64,000 nt of DNA from NCBI GenBank assembly GCA_017395215.1, contig JAFPVW010000128.1, forward strand, positions 19,126 through 83,125. The letters are read 5' to 3'. Made by a program: the position numbers and the translations under genes. Positions 51,620 through 60,070 of the stretch are shown here, one piece after another (position 1 is the stretch's first letter; the number at the start of each line of letters is the position of its first letter). The DNA is from Prevotella sp. GTDB taxonomy: Bacteria; Bacteroidota; Bacteroidia; Bacteroidales; Bacteroidaceae. The notes below the pieces were generated by a model that saw nothing but the letters and a program-made list of their open reading frames with translations, was not told where the DNA came from and did not search any database.

Positions 51620-52768
51620 TCACGCGGCATGCTTCTTGTAGTACTCCTCGGTCTTGTAGAAAATCTTCTGATGGGGGTCTTCGGCTATCCAGCCACGCTT
51701 CTTCCATTGCGAGCGGAGATTGCTGGCGGCCTTTGAGAAATCGCCCGAGGTGGAACATTGCGACCTGTATTGCACCTCAAACTCCTGCTTGGTGAACGAA
51801 TCGCCCAACTGCTCCAGAAGGCAGGCCACGCCGGGCTTCATGATGCGGTTGTCCTGTGCCAACTTGCTGGCGGCCTCCCCGCCGAGCAGACACATCTTTA
51901 CCCAGAGGTTGTAGTCAAAGGTCCACGTAACGAACTCCTCAATCTCCTTGCTCCACTTCATGCCATTCATGATGTAGAGCAGGATGGCCTTGCGGAAGGC
52001 GATGTCGGCAGCACGATAGGACATCTTCTCGTAGGTCTCATTGCCCATCATCAGCGAACGTTCCTCGGCACGGTCGAGCAGCCATTCGATGTGGCGCTTG
52101 GCCTGCTTGCAGACGACAAGCCCCTTGGCCGACTCCAGACGCGCCAGAAAGACGGTCAGGTTTTTGTCGAATGCCTCGTCGTAGTCCTTGAATCTGGAGC
52201 GGTGTTCCAAGTCTTCCTTCACGATGGTCGACAGGTCGATACGTGAGAAGGTGCCGTTGTCGATGTTCGAGCCGAGAAACATCTTGCCCGTGTTGGGTGT
52301 CGTGCAGAATACCACATTCCAGCGCAGCGTGGTGCGAGCCTTGACTGATTGCGTACCCACGCGTTCCTGTCCGTACTTGTCGGTATCGAAGTCACGACGG
52401 ATAATCTCAGTCACCTCGCTGACGGCCCCTCCTGCCACCTTCTTCAGCTGTTCCAGCTCGTCCATCATGGTGAAGAGGGCCTTGTTGCCACAGCGCTCTG
52501 CATCGTCAAGACGCTGGGTGAAAGCTGCGTTGGTCATGTCTGCGTCGACCACCTGCACACAGATGTCATTGGGGCGCTCGGGCTTGTCCTTGTTGGCACC
52601 TCTGGCATTGGTATCCTCAGCCCACTCACGCTCTTTCTGACGTGCTATCTTGTCGCGCTCTTCAATAGGACGCAGGATGTGGTAGATAGGTTCCTTAATG
52701 CTCGACTTGCCGATGCTCCAAAAGGCCCACTTTACACCGCCAAAAGACATACTCTCCTGGCAAGTCAA
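51620..52768 (-). pseudogene. 5'-truncated DUF3987 primase-helicase-like gene
   Basis: The 382-residue frame begins just at the Walker A region (GKSSIKEPIYHILRPIEERD). It continues through KALFTMMDELEQL (Walker B), WNVVFCTTPNTGK and FSRIDLSTIV to a C-terminal winged helix. Full DUF3987 proteins carry several hundred residues before this point, including a VirE-like N-terminal domain. Here the sequence ahead (52769-52831) has no matching frame. It is therefore probably a dead 3' remnant, although a start near 52768 would still give an ATPase. Confidence 0.65.
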
Positions 52769-52831
52769 CAGTCATGCCTTCGAAATCAAACTGGACCGTA
52801 TTCTGCAATCAGGACTTTGTATTTATAATAA

Positions 52832-53923
52832 TCAATGAACAATCCTATCGTATAATGAATATATGCTATTAACGTTGAGTTCCACAGGATTGTTACGAAG
52901 TCTTATTGGGTTTACTGTAGAAGCAAGTATATCCAAATCATGCCGTCTGTTCGTTGTAATGGGACTATTCATTCCCAAATTATCGAGCAAGTTGCGAAAA
53001 CAACTGACAGCCTCTTCCATAGAGCCACACTCCATTGACTTAGCTATCTGGGTGAATATCTCCTTCAGATAAAACGAACCACGAGTGTCAATACAGTCAT
53101 CTATGTGCTGAAGCATATAATCCCAAATTTCTTTCAGGCAAACGGCAACAGCATGACCGTGAGGAAGTTCATATAGTGACGTGATCTTATAACTAAATGC
53201 ATGAGGCGCAGTAGTCTGTGTGATACAAATTGCCTGTCCTGCCTCATTGGCGGCCGTCATGATATGACGGGCGGCCTCTTCTGTGTAGTCAAAGATATAT
53301 TGACGCCACCATTGCATAATGGTTTCAACTGCTATTCGTGAGTGGCGTTTGCTATCTTCTGTGCTATTAACGGACCACCAAGACTCTATACCTTGACACA
53401 GCGCATCAAGCATCGTACATTTCTTTTGGTAAAGTGGCAGCGTTTTCAATACCTGCGGTTCCAAGATTGCTACATTAGGTATAATGCTATCGTGAGTGAC
53501 GCTTTGCTTCTTCCCATCGTAGTAAATGACAGCATAGCGCGTAGATTCACTGCCAGTTCCTGCTGTCGTGGGAATGGCAATCAGCTTGACGCCAGTATCG
53601 CGATACTCCTGTTCCAGATAGAGTTTTTCATCTGACATCTTGCAGTATAGCTTGATACATTTTGCCACGTCGATGGAGCTTCCACCACCGACAGCGAGAA
53701 TGGTATCGCATTGCTCACGGCGGAATAAGTCAACACCCTTGCAAACATCTTCGTAAAGAGGATTCGGCGTGAAGTCGGAAAACTTGACATAAGGGACTTT
53801 GATTCCTTCTACTTCATCTTTGATGTTCAGGAAAGGGAAGGAACTGTCGATGACCAACAGAACTTTCCCGGCCCCTTCTATAGTCTCCTGTAAGTGAGAG
53901 ATCCCCTGATAGATTGTCTGCAT
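52832..53923 (-). CDS. Phosphonoacetaldehyde reductase (iron-containing alcohol dehydrogenase family)
   Basis: The 363-residue protein has the NAD-binding AVGGGSSIDVAKCIKLY near residue 78, IPTTAGTGSESTRYAV, and the metal region MLDALCQGIESWW with LPHGHAVAVCLKE. In group III alcohol dehydrogenases the second metal ligand is the His of DAxxH; here that place is Gln (DALCQ). With the two upstream genes it would reduce phosphonoacetaldehyde to 2-hydroxyethylphosphonate, as PhpC/FomC do. It lies 4 nt after the decarboxylase gene. No aminotransferase is present, which argues against 2-aminoethylphosphonate as product. Confidence 0.82.
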   Translation of the reverse strand: MQTIYQGISHLQETIEGAGKVLLVIDSSFPFLNIKDEVEGIKVPYVKFSDFTPNPLYEDVCKGVDLFRREQCDTILAVGGGSSIDVAKCIKLYCKMSDEKLYLEQEYRDTGVKLIAIPTTAGTGSESTRYAVIYYDGKKQSVTHDSIIPNVAILEPQVLKTLPLYQKKCTMLDALCQGIESWWSVNSTEDSKRHSRIAVETIMQWWRQYIFDYTEEAARHIMTAANEAGQAICITQTTAPHAFSYKITSLYELPHGHAVAVCLKEIWDYMLQHIDDCIDTRGSFYLKEIFTQIAKSMECGSMEEAVSCFRNLLDNLGMNSPITTNRRHDLDILASTVNPIRLRNNPVELNVNSIYSLYDRIVH

Positions 53924-53927
53924 ATTG

Positions 53928-55064
53928 TTAATCCTTTAGGAACGTCATTAAAGCTTCTTTGTTCTCAATGGGTGTTGTTGTAGGACGGCCAAGATCCTTG
54001 CGGTTTCCCTTCTTTACGCGAATCTCCAGCAATACTGGACCTTTGCAAGATGGATGATGTAAGAAGGAAAATGTGAGACATTTCTCTAACTCTTCTTTCG
54101 TACTTACACTATAGGTCTTAAGATATCCAACTGCTTCTGCCACAGCAGGCAGGTTAATCTTCAGACCAACCGTAGGTTGGCCCCCTACGCTATCGTGAGC
54201 ACCATTATTGAACACCACATGAACGTAGTTCCTGGGAGCCTTGTTGGCAACAATGGCCATACTGCCCATGTGCATAATAGCAGCACCATCACCATCAAAG
54301 CACCATACTCTGCGTTCAGGTTGTGCAAGGGCAATACCAAGTGCAATCTGAGAGGCGTGACCCATACTGCCAACAGTCAAGAAATCACGTTCATGACCTT
54401 GGTTCATAGCTGCGCGGTACTCAAAGAGTTCACGGCTAATCATACCGGTAGTACTGACAATGCAATCCTTCTCACCAAGAGCAGCTGCAACGGTCTGGAT
54501 AGCTTCTTCACGACTCATCGTGAGGTCATTCACCTCAACATTCTGGAGCTTGTAGTCCTCAAAGGTGTCCTTCTCAATCACCAGAGCAAAAACCTCCTTG
54601 TTTGCAAGGGCTTTGGCTGCTTTCTCAATCTGCTTGGCAGCCTTGTCTTCCTCTTTGGAAAGCACCTCATAATTCACACCCATTACATTCAGCAGGCCGG
54701 TGGTTACCTTACCTTGCTTGACGTGCTGGGGTTCATCGTGAACACCAGGGCGGCCTCTCCAGCCAATGAGAAGCAGGACTGGGATGTTATAAACTTCCTC
54801 ATCTGTGAGAGATGCCAACGGGTTGATGATATTACCCTCACCACTGTTTTGCATATAGATACATGCAGGATGGCCAGTTGCCAGATAGTGACCTGCAGCC
54901 AATCCCACGGCAGCACCTTCGTTCGCAGCAATAATATGATGGGCAGCATCTGCATGATCGGTAATATAGGCACAGATAGTCTTTAACAGACTGTCTGGAA
55001 CACCAGCAAAACAGTCAATGCCATACCCTCTCAGGGCCTCAATGAAAAACTGTGGTCTTATCAT
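53928..55064 (-). CDS. aepY: Phosphonopyruvate decarboxylase
   Basis: From ATG 55064 the protein is 378 residues. It has the split ThDP-enzyme motifs [20 protein letters not shown] and [20 protein letters not shown] at the N-terminus, then the ThDP site [16 protein letters not shown] ... [15 protein letters not shown]. It converts phosphonopyruvate to phosphonoacetaldehyde and pulls the unfavourable mutase reaction forward. The start overlaps the mutase stop by 4 bp (ATGA). The longer frame upstream lies inside the mutase gene. Confidence 0.92.
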   Translation of the reverse strand: MIRPQFFIEALRGYGIDCFAGVPDSLLKTICAYITDHADAAHHIIAANEGAAVGLAAGHYLATGHPACIYMQNSGEGNIINPLASLTDEEVYNIPVLLLIGWRGRPGVHDEPQHVKQGKVTTGLLNVMGVNYEVLSKEEDKAAKQIEKAAKALANKEVFALVIEKDTFEDYKLQNVEVNDLTMSREEAIQTVAAALGEKDCIVSTTGMISRELFEYRAAMNQGHERDFLTVGSMGHASQIALGIALAQPERRVWCFDGDGAAIMHMGSMAIVANKAPRNYVHVVFNNGAHDSVGGQPTVGLKINLPAVAEAVGYLKTYSVSTKEELEKCLTFSFLHHPSCKGPVLLEIRVKKGNRKDLGRPTTTPIENKEALMTFLKD

Positions 55065-56368
55065 TTCGTTCCTGGAATAAGTTCTAATATCTGCTTGATA
55101 GGCATGCACAGGTCATTCGCCTCATAGCTACGACCGTTGGCGAGGATTGATTCCGCACAACGAACCATTGCCGGATAGGCGGCGCGCAGCAGGTGGTTAG
55201 CGTAGATCACGATATTGACGCCCCACGATGCCAGCTCGTCTTCAGTGATATGATTGTAGGTTGTCGGCACTACTACGATAGGAATGGTGGCATTCTTGGC
55301 GCGCAACTGCTGACAAAACGCCTTGATGTCTTCGCCTGTCTGCTCCTTGCTGTGTATCATGATGCCATCAGCGCCAGCCTCGATATAGGCCAAGGCCCGT
55401 TTCATCGCATCATCGATACCTTTGCCAGCAATGAGACTCTCAATGCGGGCTATCACCATGAAGTCACTGGTAATCTGAGCACGCTTTCCAGTACGTATCT
55501 TCTCACAGAAGCCCTCAATGGTGTCCTGCTCCTGCTTTACTTCAGTACCAAAAAGTGAGTTCTTCTTCAACCCCACCTTATCCTCAATGATAATGGCAGA
55601 AATACCCAATCGCTCTAATGTGCGCACAGTAAATGCTAAATGCTCAGGTTTCCCTCCGGTATCGCCATCAAAGATGACGGGCTTTGTGGTCACTTCTAAT
55701 GCATCATTCAGGTCATGAAGGCGAGTTGTCAGGTCAACGGCTTCGATATCGGGTTTCCCTTTTGACGTGGAGTCTGTCAGCGAACTGGCCCACATACCGT
55801 CAAACTCATGCTTCATATTGTTCACCATCACGGACGTGTTCTCAATAATGAGGCCTGTCAGGCCACTATGTGACTCACAGAAACGCACTATCTTCTTGGC
55901 GCCAATAAGTCGGCGCAGTCGTTTCAGACGCACATCAGGTGTTGTGCCAATTTCTTTGAGGCGTTCGTTTAGCATTGTTGAAGAAATGCCTTTCGTATAG
56001 GGAACATCTATAACCTTTCCTCCCCATTCGGCCAACTTATCGATAATCTGTTGGCGTGTCTTTGCCTGAACTCCTTGTTTCCAGTCGTCACCATGAACTA
56101 CGAAATCAGGTTTTATCTTCTCCAGATTGGGACGGTAGTCAAGTGTTGTTTGTGGAATCACTTCTGACACGCCTTTCAAATCGCTAACAATCAGCGAGCG
56201 TTGTTCATAGTTCAAGTATGGCAAACGCTTATAGCTGGCAATGGCAGCATCAGTCAAAACCCCCACGATGACACGCCCATACTTCTGGGCTTCATGCAAG
56301 ATGTTGAGATGGCCGGGATGAATGATATCTGCACTCATGCCAACATAAACTATTTTCTCTTTTTCCAT
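55061..56368 (-). CDS. aepX: Phosphoenolpyruvate mutase with N-terminal cytidylyltransferase domain
   Basis: The 435-residue fusion has a TagD-like cytidylyltransferase domain at 1-135 ([20 protein letters not shown] with [16 protein letters not shown]). The PEP mutase domain at about 150-430 has [21 protein letters not shown] and the family signature [14 protein letters not shown]. The mutase makes the C-P bond. The N-terminal half probably joins CMP to the final phosphonate, giving a donor for transfer to a glycan. It is first in the operon; TATCTTTG at 56388-56395 with TTTG 19 bp upstream (minus strand) forms its promoter. Confidence 0.93.
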   Translation of the reverse strand: MEKEKIVYVGMSADIIHPGHLNILHEAQKYGRVIVGVLTDAAIASYKRLPYLNYEQRSLIVSDLKGVSEVIPQTTLDYRPNLEKIKPDFVVHGDDWKQGVQAKTRQQIIDKLAEWGGKVIDVPYTKGISSTMLNERLKEIGTTPDVRLKRLRRLIGAKKIVRFCESHSGLTGLIIENTSVMVNNMKHEFDGMWASSLTDSTSKGKPDIEAVDLTTRLHDLNDALEVTTKPVIFDGDTGGKPEHLAFTVRTLERLGISAIIIEDKVGLKKNSLFGTEVKQEQDTIEGFCEKIRTGKRAQITSDFMVIARIESLIAGKGIDDAMKRALAYIEAGADGIMIHSKEQTGEDIKAFCQQLRAKNATIPIVVVPTTYNHITEDELASWGVNIVIYANHLLRAAYPAMVRCAESILANGRSYEANDLCMPIKQILELIPGTK

Positions 56369-56387
56369 AAATGCTAATTTTTGAGTG

Positions 56388-56418
56388 CAAAGATAGTCAA
56401 TTTTGATTAATTGGCAAA
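56388..56418 (-). promoter_or_regulatory. Promoter of the phosphonate operon (TTTG, 19 bp, TATCTTTG)
   Basis: On the minus strand TTTG (56415-56418) and TATCTTTG (56388-56395) show canonical spacing. The ATG at 56368 follows 19 nt later. Confidence 0.75.
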
Positions 56419-56563
56419 GGAAATAATCGGAAAATGCATGTCAGACCTAGAATGAAGGGAAAATATTCGCTCTTGAAATTTCATTTCGAATAATTTGAAA
56501 CATTCACTTTTTCTTTTTTTCTTTGCAGCATTGATATGAAGGAAGATGTAAGAAGGTATGACA

Positions 56564-56606
56564 GTATGACAGGGGACAGGTTCGAGTATGACAGGGGACA
56601 GGTTCG
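56564..56606 (+). repeat. Tandem direct repeat, 21-bp unit
   Basis: GTATGACAGGGGACAGGTTC plus G occurs at 56564-56584 and 56586-56606. A partial GTGTCATA palindrome follows. The rest of 56396-56608 is A+T rich without a gene. Confidence 0.7.
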
Positions 56607-56608
56607 TG

Positions 56609-56821
56609 TCATATACGTGTCATATTTTCAAGATTTAGAATCTCCCAAGGACACTCAATAATTGTCATTTTCAATCTGTATCTTTCGATGATTTTTTCCT
56701 CGGCAACAGGATGGCCACCCTGAGCTATTCTCGTCTGTACCCGACGCTTGTTTAGTTCAGGGTCTGCAAGCGCTACGAAATAAAGATACACCTTAAAGCC
56801 TTTCTCTTGGGTCTTTCTCAT
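56609..56821 (-). pseudogene. Zeta-toxin/ABC-type ATPase-like fragment
   Basis: The 70-codon frame reads GFKVYLYFVALADPELNKRR, VQTRIAQGGHPVAEEKIIER then YRLKM. This is the part of zeta-toxin-like kinases after the P-loop domain (RVxxRxxxGGHxVxExxIxxR). The N-terminal kinase half and P-loop are absent, so it cannot be active. Confidence 0.65.
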
Positions 56822-56863
56822 AAAATCAAGTTTCGCTATTCTGCTTTATAACTTAACAAGTCT

Positions 56864-57775
56864 TTATTTGAGTTTCTCAACCTCTTGCAGCGAAATGCCT
56901 AATTCTGCGGCTATGGCTTCATTGCTCATGCCAGACTTGAGAAATAGTTGTATAGACTTACGTAGGAGGTTGCTCTGCTCCTGAAGCAGCACTTTCTGCT
57001 TCGCTAATTCATAATCGCGGTTCAGGATTTCCGTATCTCTTCGCTCTATGGCCGAGAAGAATTCTTCCTCAATATTCATGTCCTGACGAACCTTGGCATT
57101 GGTAGCGGCCTTAAGCAGTCGGTGGACGATATGCTCCATGTCGGAGTCGCCAGCATATTTGGAGTCGTCGATATTCAGCACTTTGCGGTCGTCCTCGTCT
57201 TTGTATGTCTGGTCAAAGATACTTAGGATTTTCTCTAAACGATTGTTCACCTTACCATGCAACAGGGGAATTTGCACAATGATGCTGTCGTGGGTCAGAC
57301 TGTCGATGAATGGGTCTGGTAGTCCTTTTGTTACTATACGGTCGTCATAGTCATAGGACTCATGGTGGACGTAGAGCACGGGCACCTCAATATTCCCGAC
57401 ACGATGGCCCAACAAGTAAACAGCCACCATAGGCACGGCGTATTTTCCGCCACTGGCTGCTACCATGTTCTTGGGACTCTCATACTGAACGCCCAGATAC
57501 TGACGGAATCGCAGCGTTTCTGTCTCTAACCACGTCTTCTGGAGCTCTATCAGTATAAGGTGCTCCTCTCCGTCTTTCTCGCGGACGGTAGCGCCAAAGT
57601 CTATGCGAAGCATGGCTATGGAAGCGTTCTTATCCGTGGCATATTCATGAGGACGCATCTCTACTTCTATGATCTCCTTTTTCAAAAGGGCTGATAGTAT
57701 GGTGCGGGCTATGCGCTCGTCTTCCATGAGGTACTTGAATACCACATCGTAGATGGGATTGGCAATACTTATCAT
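56864..57775 (-). CDS. Rpn family recombination-promoting nuclease / PD-(D/E)XK transposase-like (second copy)
   Basis: From ATG 57775 the product is 303 residues and starts MISIANPIYDVVFKYLMEDE. The nuclease core has RIDFGATV and LILIELQKTW, followed by the conserved LRFRQYLGVQY and AVYLLGHRVG. The C-terminus has a short coiled coil and AIAAELGISLQEVEKL. It is a full-length paralogue of the gene at 17515 but lacks its heptad expansion. TATCTTTG at 57799-57806 (minus strand) is the promoter element. Confidence 0.85.
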   Translation of the reverse strand: MISIANPIYDVVFKYLMEDERIARTILSALLKKEIIEVEMRPHEYATDKNASIAMLRIDFGATVREKDGEEHLILIELQKTWLETETLRFRQYLGVQYESPKNMVAASGGKYAVPMVAVYLLGHRVGNIEVPVLYVHHESYDYDDRIVTKGLPDPFIDSLTHDSIIVQIPLLHGKVNNRLEKILSIFDQTYKDEDDRKVLNIDDSKYAGDSDMEHIVHRLLKAATNAKVRQDMNIEEEFFSAIERRDTEILNRDYELAKQKVLLQEQSNLLRKSIQLFLKSGMSNEAIAAELGISLQEVEKLK

Positions 57776-57932
57776 TTGTCTTCCTTTCTTTTTTGCTGCA
57801 AAGATACGCGTTTTTGTTGAAAGTTCCAAATTATATTTGTTATTTTGATACAGCTTCTCGCCTTTTGGTTAAAATACTTTAAAAATCACATTGTAAGAGA
57901 GGCTGAATGACCACAGTCAGCAGAAAAAGTAG

Positions 57933-57940
57933 TACCTTTG
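57933..57940 (+). promoter_or_regulatory. Bacteroidetes -7 promoter element (TACCTTTG) for the ribosomal operon
   Basis: TACCTTTG lies 202 nt before the rplM ATG at 58143 and defines an unusually long leader. Confidence 0.65.
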
Positions 57941-57946
57941 CAGTCC

Positions 57947-58142
57947 GATTATTGGGGAGAGGCTTAGAATCCCCGTGAGCTGGAGTGTGAATAGCGGCGT
58001 CTTTGGCCGGGCGTAGCGGTTCGTGAATCGCCAGTTCAGCAGACGTTAGACTTGCAGCCGGGCGACTGACCCCGGATGTGGGTTTTTGCGTGTGTGTAAT
58101 ATAATTAATGTAAAACTGTTTTTTAGTAAACCAAATTTAGAA
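57947..58142 (+). promoter_or_regulatory. Structured leader of rplM, candidate ribosomal-protein L13 leader
   Basis: The 196 nt carry several hairpins: GGGGA/TCCCC early, GCGGTTC-GT-GAATCGC in the middle, and CCGGG/CCCGG followed by a GTGGGTTTTT stretch at 58070-58087 that resembles an attenuator. No reading frame of note fits. An autoregulatory site for L13 is a reasonable inference. Confidence 0.55.
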
Positions 58143-58604
58143 ATGAACACTTTAAGTTACAAGACGCTTTCCGTCAACAAGGAAACCGCTCAGAAGGAGT
58201 GGGTGGTCATCGATGCCACCGACCAGGTGGTTGGCCGTCTCTGCTCGAAGGTAGCAAAGCTCATTCGCGGAAAGTACAAGCCCAGTTTCACCCCGCACGT
58301 TGACTGCGGCGACAACGTTATTCTGATCAATGCCAGCAAGGTGGTCTTCACCGGCAAGAAGGAGACCGACAAGGTCTACACCCGCTACACGGGCTATCCC
58401 GGTGGCCAGCGCTTCAACACCCCCGCCCAGCTGCGTCAGCGCAAGGACGGTATCGACAAGATTCTGCGCCACGCCGTGAAGGGCATGCTGCCGAAGGGTC
58501 CCCTCGGCCGCTCGCTGCTGAACAACCTCTATATTTATGAGGGAACCGAGCATCCCCATGAGGCCCAGAAGCCCAAGGCAATTGATATTAACCAGTACAA
58601 GTAA
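58143..58604 (+). CDS. rplM: 50S ribosomal protein L13
   Basis: The 153-residue protein has the L13 signatures WVVIDATDQVVGRLCSKVAK, DNVILINASKVVFTGKK and KGMLPKGPLGRSLLNNLYIY. Start at 58143 matches the usual Bacteroidetes N-terminus MNTLSYKT. It binds 23S rRNA early in 50S assembly. It is 18 nt ahead of rpsI, the widely conserved pair. Confidence 0.97.
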   Translation: MNTLSYKTLSVNKETAQKEWVVIDATDQVVGRLCSKVAKLIRGKYKPSFTPHVDCGDNVILINASKVVFTGKKETDKVYTRYTGYPGGQRFNTPAQLRQRKDGIDKILRHAVKGMLPKGPLGRSLLNNLYIYEGTEHPHEAQKPKAIDINQYK

Positions 58605-58622
58605 AAGTAAAAAAGAAAAACG

Positions 58623-59009
58623 ATGGAAGTAATCAATGCAATAGGTCGTCGCAAGAGCTCTGTAGCTCGCGTTTATCTCCAGGAAGGTACTGGTAAGATT
58701 ACGATCAACAAGAAGGAATTGGAGACATATTTCCCCTCAGCTATCCTGCAGTATGTGGTGAAGCAGCCGCTGAACCTGCTCGAGGTGGCCGAGAAGTATG
58801 ATATCAAGGTAAACCTCGACGGTGGTGGTTTCACTGGTCAGAGCCAGGCCCTGCGCATGGCTATCGCCCGTGCCCTCGTCAAGGTGAACGAAGAGGACAA
58901 GAAGAAGCTGAAGGACGCTGGTTTCCTGACACGCGACAGCCGTGAGGTTGAGCGTAAGAAGCCCGGTCAGCCCAAGGCTCGTCGCCGCTTCCAGTTCAGT
59001 AAGCGTTAA
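58623..59009 (+). CDS. rpsI: 30S ribosomal protein S9
   Basis: The 128 residues begin MEVINAIGRRKSSVARVYLQ and end QPKARRRFQFSKR, the invariant C-terminal tail that reaches the P-site tRNA. GGGFTGQSQALRMAIARALV is also typical. Length is normal. Confidence 0.98.
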   Translation: MEVINAIGRRKSSVARVYLQEGTGKITINKKELETYFPSAILQYVVKQPLNLLEVAEKYDIKVNLDGGGFTGQSQALRMAIARALVKVNEEDKKKLKDAGFLTRDSREVERKKPGQPKARRRFQFSKR

Positions 59010-59163
59010 TCATACTGGACAACGTTTAGCATCTAAACCCGCTGGACTCCTCCGGATTACCATCGGGCTGATTCTAAAAAGTAATCGCTTTAGCGCTTTT
59101 ACCAAGCGTAGCGACTAAAAGAATTAAAAAAGAAAGTAAACAACAAATTAAAAAAGCAAGACA
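59010..59163 (+). promoter_or_regulatory. 154-nt spacer before rpsB, candidate uS2 leader
   Basis: No gene fits. A possible stem pairs AGTAATCGCT with AGCGACT (about 59079-59118), and a GC-rich hairpin precedes it around CCGCTGG/CCATCGG. S2 synthesis is autoregulated in other bacteria; here this is only suggested by spacing and folding. Confidence 0.35.
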
Positions 59164-60027
59164 ATGTCAAGAACAAATTTTGATCAGTTGCTGCAGGCTG
59201 GCTGCCACTTCGGCCACCTGAAGCGTAAGTGGAACCCCGCCATGGCTCCCTACATCTACACCGAGCGCAATGGCATCCACATCATCGACCTGCACAAGAC
59301 GGTAGCCAAGATTGACGAGGCTGCCGAGGCTCTGAAGCAGATTGCCAAGAGCGGCAAGAAGATTCTCTTCGTAGGAACTAAAAAACAGACTAAGGACGTG
59401 ATTGCCGAGAAGGCAGCCAGCGTCAATATGCCTTACGTCATCGAGCGTTGGCCGGGCGGCATGCTCACCAACTTCCCCACCATCCGTAAGGCTGTGAAGA
59501 AAATGGCCAACATCGACCGTCTGATGACCGACGGTACATTCAACAACCTGTCGAAGCGCGAGCTGCTGCAGGTGACGCGTCAGCGCGCTAAGCTCGAGAA
59601 GAACCTCGGTTCAATCGTCGACCTGACCCGTCTGCCCAGCGCCCTGTTCGTTGTCGACGTGCTCAAGGAGCAGATTGCCGTCCGCGAGGCTAACCGTCTG
59701 GGTATCCCCGTGTTCGGTATCGTCGATACCAACAGCGAGCCCAAGAACATCGACTTCGTCATCCCCGCTAACGACGACGCCAAGGACAGCGTTGAGGCTA
59801 TCCTGAACGCCTGCTGCACGGCTATCGCCGAGGGTATCGAGGAGCGCAAGGTTGAGAAGGCCGACGAGAAGGCTGCCGACGCTCAGGACGAGGCTGAGGC
59901 CGAAGAGGCAAAGCCCAAGCGCGCTTCGCGCCGCGCCCGTAAGGACGAGGCTCCTGCTGCTGAAGAGGCTGCTCCCGTTGCTGAGGAGGCCGCTCCCGCC
60001 GAGGAGGAGGCTCCTGCCGCTGAGTAA
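59164..60027 (+). CDS. rpsB: 30S ribosomal protein S2
   Basis: The 287-residue protein has the S2 core (QLLQAGCHFGHLKRKWNPAM, FVGTKKQTKDVI, ERWPGGMLTNFPTIRK, IPVFGIVDTNSEP) over about 225 residues. A C-terminal Ala/Glu-rich tail (AAEEAAPVAEEAAPAEEEAP) follows, an extension also seen in other Bacteroidetes. The tail is low-complexity and encoded by GCTGCTGAAGAGGC-like repeats. Confidence 0.97.
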   Translation: MSRTNFDQLLQAGCHFGHLKRKWNPAMAPYIYTERNGIHIIDLHKTVAKIDEAAEALKQIAKSGKKILFVGTKKQTKDVIAEKAASVNMPYVIERWPGGMLTNFPTIRKAVKKMANIDRLMTDGTFNNLSKRELLQVTRQRAKLEKNLGSIVDLTRLPSALFVVDVLKEQIAVREANRLGIPVFGIVDTNSEPKNIDFVIPANDDAKDSVEAILNACCTAIAEGIEERKVEKADEKAADAQDEAEAEEAKPKRASRRARKDEAPAAEEAAPVAEEAAPAEEEAPAAE

Positions 60028-60070
60028 AAGGTAAAAAGTAAAAAAGTAAAAAAGTAAAAAAGCAAAAACA

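Noticed and set aside
59852-60034. 60-residue Arg/Leu-rich frame at the end of rpsB
   Set aside because: It is the out-of-frame reading of the Ala/Glu-rich S2 tail.
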